A stretch of DNA of 64,000 bases from contig CAJUHO010000003.1 in the NCBI GenBank assembly GCA_910586195.1, positions 1-64,000 of the forward strand, given 5' to 3'. The notes under the pieces were generated by a model that was given only the letters and a program-made list of their open reading frames with translations, was not told where the DNA came from and ran no database searches. Positions 62,447-64,000 of the stretch are shown here, piece after piece. Within the stretch, counting starts at the first letter, position 1. Each line of letters starts with the position of its first letter. The position numbers and the translations under genes are program-made. Origin of the DNA: an uncultured Bacilli bacterium. Its GTDB lineage: Bacteria; Bacillota_I; Bacilli_A; RF39; UBA660.

Positions 62447-63103
62447 TTGATAGGAGTAGAGGATCTAGAAAGACAACATTTGGAAACATATAAAAATGCA
62501 ATTTTAGAGTTGATTCGTAATAATACAGAAATTCTTATTACTGAAGATATTATTTCTCTTCTTAGACAACCACCTCTTGACTCTATGGATTCTGTAAAAA
62601 CTAGATTGTTTAATTTATCAAAAAGATTTGGAATTGTTTTAGATAAAGAAGTAGTGGATGGTTTATTGAATGCGTATCGTGTGCAATTAATTGAAAAATT
62701 TTCTAACATTGGTGAAGATAGAGTGCATAGACTAAGTAAACTTGTAGAAGATTTTTTTCCTAAAAAGGAATCAGACATGATAAAAATTCCTAAAAAGGAG
62801 TTTTCTTCAATTAATAGTAAAATAAAAAAAATTTCTAAAGAAAAAATAAAAAGTGCTAATCAATCATTGCTTTCAGGTCTTCCTAAACTTTTTAAGGAAG
62901 ATATAGATAATGAATGTAGAATTAAAATAATAGATGATATGAGAAAATATCTTTTAGGAAACTATAGTAAAGATTTAATTGAAAATATAGAATTAAAAAT
63001 AGTTATTAAAGATACTACTTTAATGAATAGTATATTAGAGCAAGGGGAGAGATATCTGTTTACTAAAAGTAACTCTCATTTGTTTGATATTTCAAATAAT
63101 TAG
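62447..63103 (+). CDS. Hypothetical protein between mfd and spoVT, orphan
   Basis: 218 residues from TTG at 62447 (AGAGGTG 6 nt upstream); GTG 62438 is a less likely start. Soluble, Lys/Ile-rich, mostly helical. A first half with a HExxI-less helical repeat look (ELIRNNTEILITEDIISLL, VKTRLFNLSKRFGI) and a basic middle (KKISKEKIKSANQSL). No family recognised. It has its own promoter and terminator and sits before spoVT; a sporulation role would be guesswork. Confidence 0.75.
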   Translation: MIGVEDLERQHLETYKNAILELIRNNTEILITEDIISLLRQPPLDSMDSVKTRLFNLSKRFGIVLDKEVVDGLLNAYRVQLIEKFSNIGEDRVHRLSKLVEDFFPKKESDMIKIPKKEFSSINSKIKKISKEKIKSANQSLLSGLPKLFKEDIDNECRIKIIDDMRKYLLGNYSKDLIENIELKIVIKDTTLMNSILEQGERYLFTKSNSHLFDISNN

Positions 63104-63127
63104 GACTCAATCTGAGTTCTTTTTTTT
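63103..63127 (+). terminator. Terminator of the 62447 orphan gene
   Basis: GGACTC / GAGTTC stem with 5-nt loop, then T8. Confidence 0.75.
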
Positions 63128-63208
63128 ATTTAGTTTACTAAATGGAAATATTTACCAAGGGAATTTATGGGAATAAAGTTTATAATATATATAGAAGTAA
63201 TTATTAAG

Positions 63209-63237
63209 GTATAAAGTTTCAAAAATAGCAGATGATA
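63209..63237 (+). promoter_or_regulatory. Possible sigma-G promoter of spoVT
   Basis: GTATA (63209-63213), 17-bp spacer, GATGATA (63231-63237), one mismatch to CATnnTA. spoVT is a sigma-G gene in Bacillus. Confidence 0.5.
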
Positions 63238-63260
63238 ATTGTAGAAAGAGAGGAATCGTT

Positions 63261-63791
63261 ATGAAAACAACTGGTGTAGTAAGAAGAATAGATGACTTGG
63301 GAAGAATTGTTATTCCTAAAGAAATTAGAAGAACCTTAAGGATTAGAGATGGTGAATCTTTGGAGATATTTGTTGATAAAGAAATGATTGCTTTAAAAAA
63401 ATATTCTTCTATGGATGATATGACGGAGATTGCAAAAACTTTAGCGGATACCATTAGTTCTACAATTAAAAAAAATATTTTTATTACCGATCGTGATAGA
63501 TTTATTGTTGCAACAGGAGAAGATAGAAAAAAATATTTAAATAAGGCTATATCAAGAGTGTTAGAACAGCAAATGAATGATCGTGAAGTATTAGTAGAAA
63601 AAACTCCTCATTCGATAGAACTCATAGATGGCAAAAAAGAGGAATATACTTATATCATCAATCCAATTAATGTAAAAGGGGACGTTGTGGGATTGGTGAT
63701 TATTCTTTCTCAAGAGAATAGTATTATAGAAGTAGATGAAAAAATTGCTGTTGTGATAGCAGATTTTCTAAGTAAACATATTGAAGAATAA
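63261..63791 (+). CDS. spoVT: Stage V sporulation protein T
   Basis: 176 residues. N-terminal AbrB-like swapped-hairpin DNA-binding domain (VVRRIDDLGRIVIPKEIRRTL) and a C-terminal GAF-like domain (~60-176). SpoVT tunes sigma-G gene expression in the forespore. AGAGAGGAA lies upstream. The promoter of the next gene starts inside its last codons. Confidence 0.95.
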   Translation: MKTTGVVRRIDDLGRIVIPKEIRRTLRIRDGESLEIFVDKEMIALKKYSSMDDMTEIAKTLADTISSTIKKNIFITDRDRFIVATGEDRKKYLNKAISRVLEQQMNDREVLVEKTPHSIELIDGKKEEYTYIINPINVKGDVVGLVIILSQENSIIEVDEKIAVVIADFLSKHIEE

Positions 63792-63809
63792 AAGAGTTTA
63801 TGATATAAT
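63781..63809 (+). promoter_or_regulatory. Sigma-A promoter of the T-box transcript
   Basis: TTGAAG (63781-63786), 17-bp spacer, TATAAT (63804-63809). The -35 overlaps the final spoVT codons. Confidence 0.75.
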
Positions 63810-63815
63810 TCAACA

Positions 63816-64000
63816 TATTGATTGTTTTGATGGAGAGTTTAATAGATAGCATTAGTTAAGAGAGTTCTTGTTGGTGGAAATAGAATCTAATGAACTATTA
63901 GATATGGCTTCTGAACTATTAAGTTGATAAGTAAGCTTAATCGTTTAATAGGCGTTAACTATTTGAGTGTATAATGAACATTATAAAATAAGGTGGTACC
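63816..64000 (+). ncRNA. T-box riboswitch leader, truncated by window end
   Basis: Stem I has the outer helix CATTAG / CTAATG (63850, 63887), AGAGAG and the distal TTGGTGGAAA loop. The antiterminator T-box sequence AAGGTGGTACC occupies 63990-64000, after which the window ends. A candidate specifier is CTA (Leu) at 63895-63897, after GAA; GAACTA recurs at 63913, so the assignment is open. It should sense uncharged tRNA and control an aminoacyl-tRNA synthetase or amino-acid gene beyond the window. Confidence 0.9.

Overview
The window is about 64 kb of low-GC (roughly 30%) DNA around the replication origin of a spore-forming Bacillota. The gene set points to class Bacilli rather than Clostridia: rpoE (delta), noc, gerQ, a comK-family gene and DUF951 (yyzM-type), with spoIIR, spoIIQ, spoIIID, spoVT and bofA. 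The short 4.5S-type SRP RNA and very AT-rich codon use suggest an Erysipelotrichales- or RF39-like gut lineage; that placement is an inference. No tRNA, rRNA, CRISPR array, insertion sequence or prophage was seen.

Layout. oriC lies around dnaA (about 41.4-43.2 kb). Left of it nearly all genes are on the minus strand, right of it all are on the plus strand, so transcription follows replication. The one exception is a head-on island at 16965-19955 (class A PBP, gerQ, lemA). From left to right: an agr-type AgrA/AgrC pair and tagO (0.1-3.3 kb); a condensed cell-wall and sporulation block mbl-spoIIID-spoIIQ-DUF1146-rpiB-rpmE-SGNH esterase-murA-fba-mntP-spoIIR (3.4-10.7 kb), which merges what are separate loci in B. 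subtilis; prmC-prfA, an orphan gene, rpoE and argS (10.8-16.9 kb); ung-rlmH-yycJ-M23 peptidase-dnaB-rplI-gdpP-like-rpsR-ssb-rpsF-ychF (20-28.5 kb); an AbgT transporter, DUF951 and mscS; parB-parA-noc-rsmG-mnmG-mnmE (31.3-38.4 kb); an orphan gene; jag-yidC-rnpA-rpmH; oriC; dnaA-dnaN-comK-like-recF-gyrB-gyrA; SRP RNA; tadA; a 1.07-kb non-coding array; dnaX-ebfC-recR-bofA-holB-ricT-trmN6-rsmI-pth-mfd; an orphan gene; spoVT; and a T-box leader cut by the window end.

Main discovery. The non-coding interval between tadA and dnaX (51389-52454) is a tandem array in which Noc-binding palindromes (ATTTCCCGGGAAAT) alternate with ParB parS palindromes (TGTTTCACGTGAAACA): five NBS positions (four perfect, one with a single mismatch) and five parS positions (four perfect, one degenerate). 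Each parS is followed 62-64 bp later by an NBS. A sixth perfect NBS, in a 28-bp palindrome, lies inside the dnaX coding sequence. Both cognate CTPase-clamp proteins are encoded in the window: ParB (31277-32170) and Noc (33043-34434). This Noc lacks the usual N-terminal membrane-targeting helix and carries a long acidic, low-complexity insertion before its C-terminal domain. Chromosome segregation and nucleoid occlusion therefore appear to be nucleated from one shared composite element about 9 kb from oriC.

Other points of interest: an in-frame fusion of a DUF1934 (YwiB-like) domain to ArgS with an internal start; a stripped-down GdpP-like phosphodiesterase with only DHH-DHHA1; a ComK-family gene where yaaA normally sits between dnaN and recF; SpoIIQ with a catalytic His replaced by Asn; and a textbook sigma-E promoter in front of gerQ.
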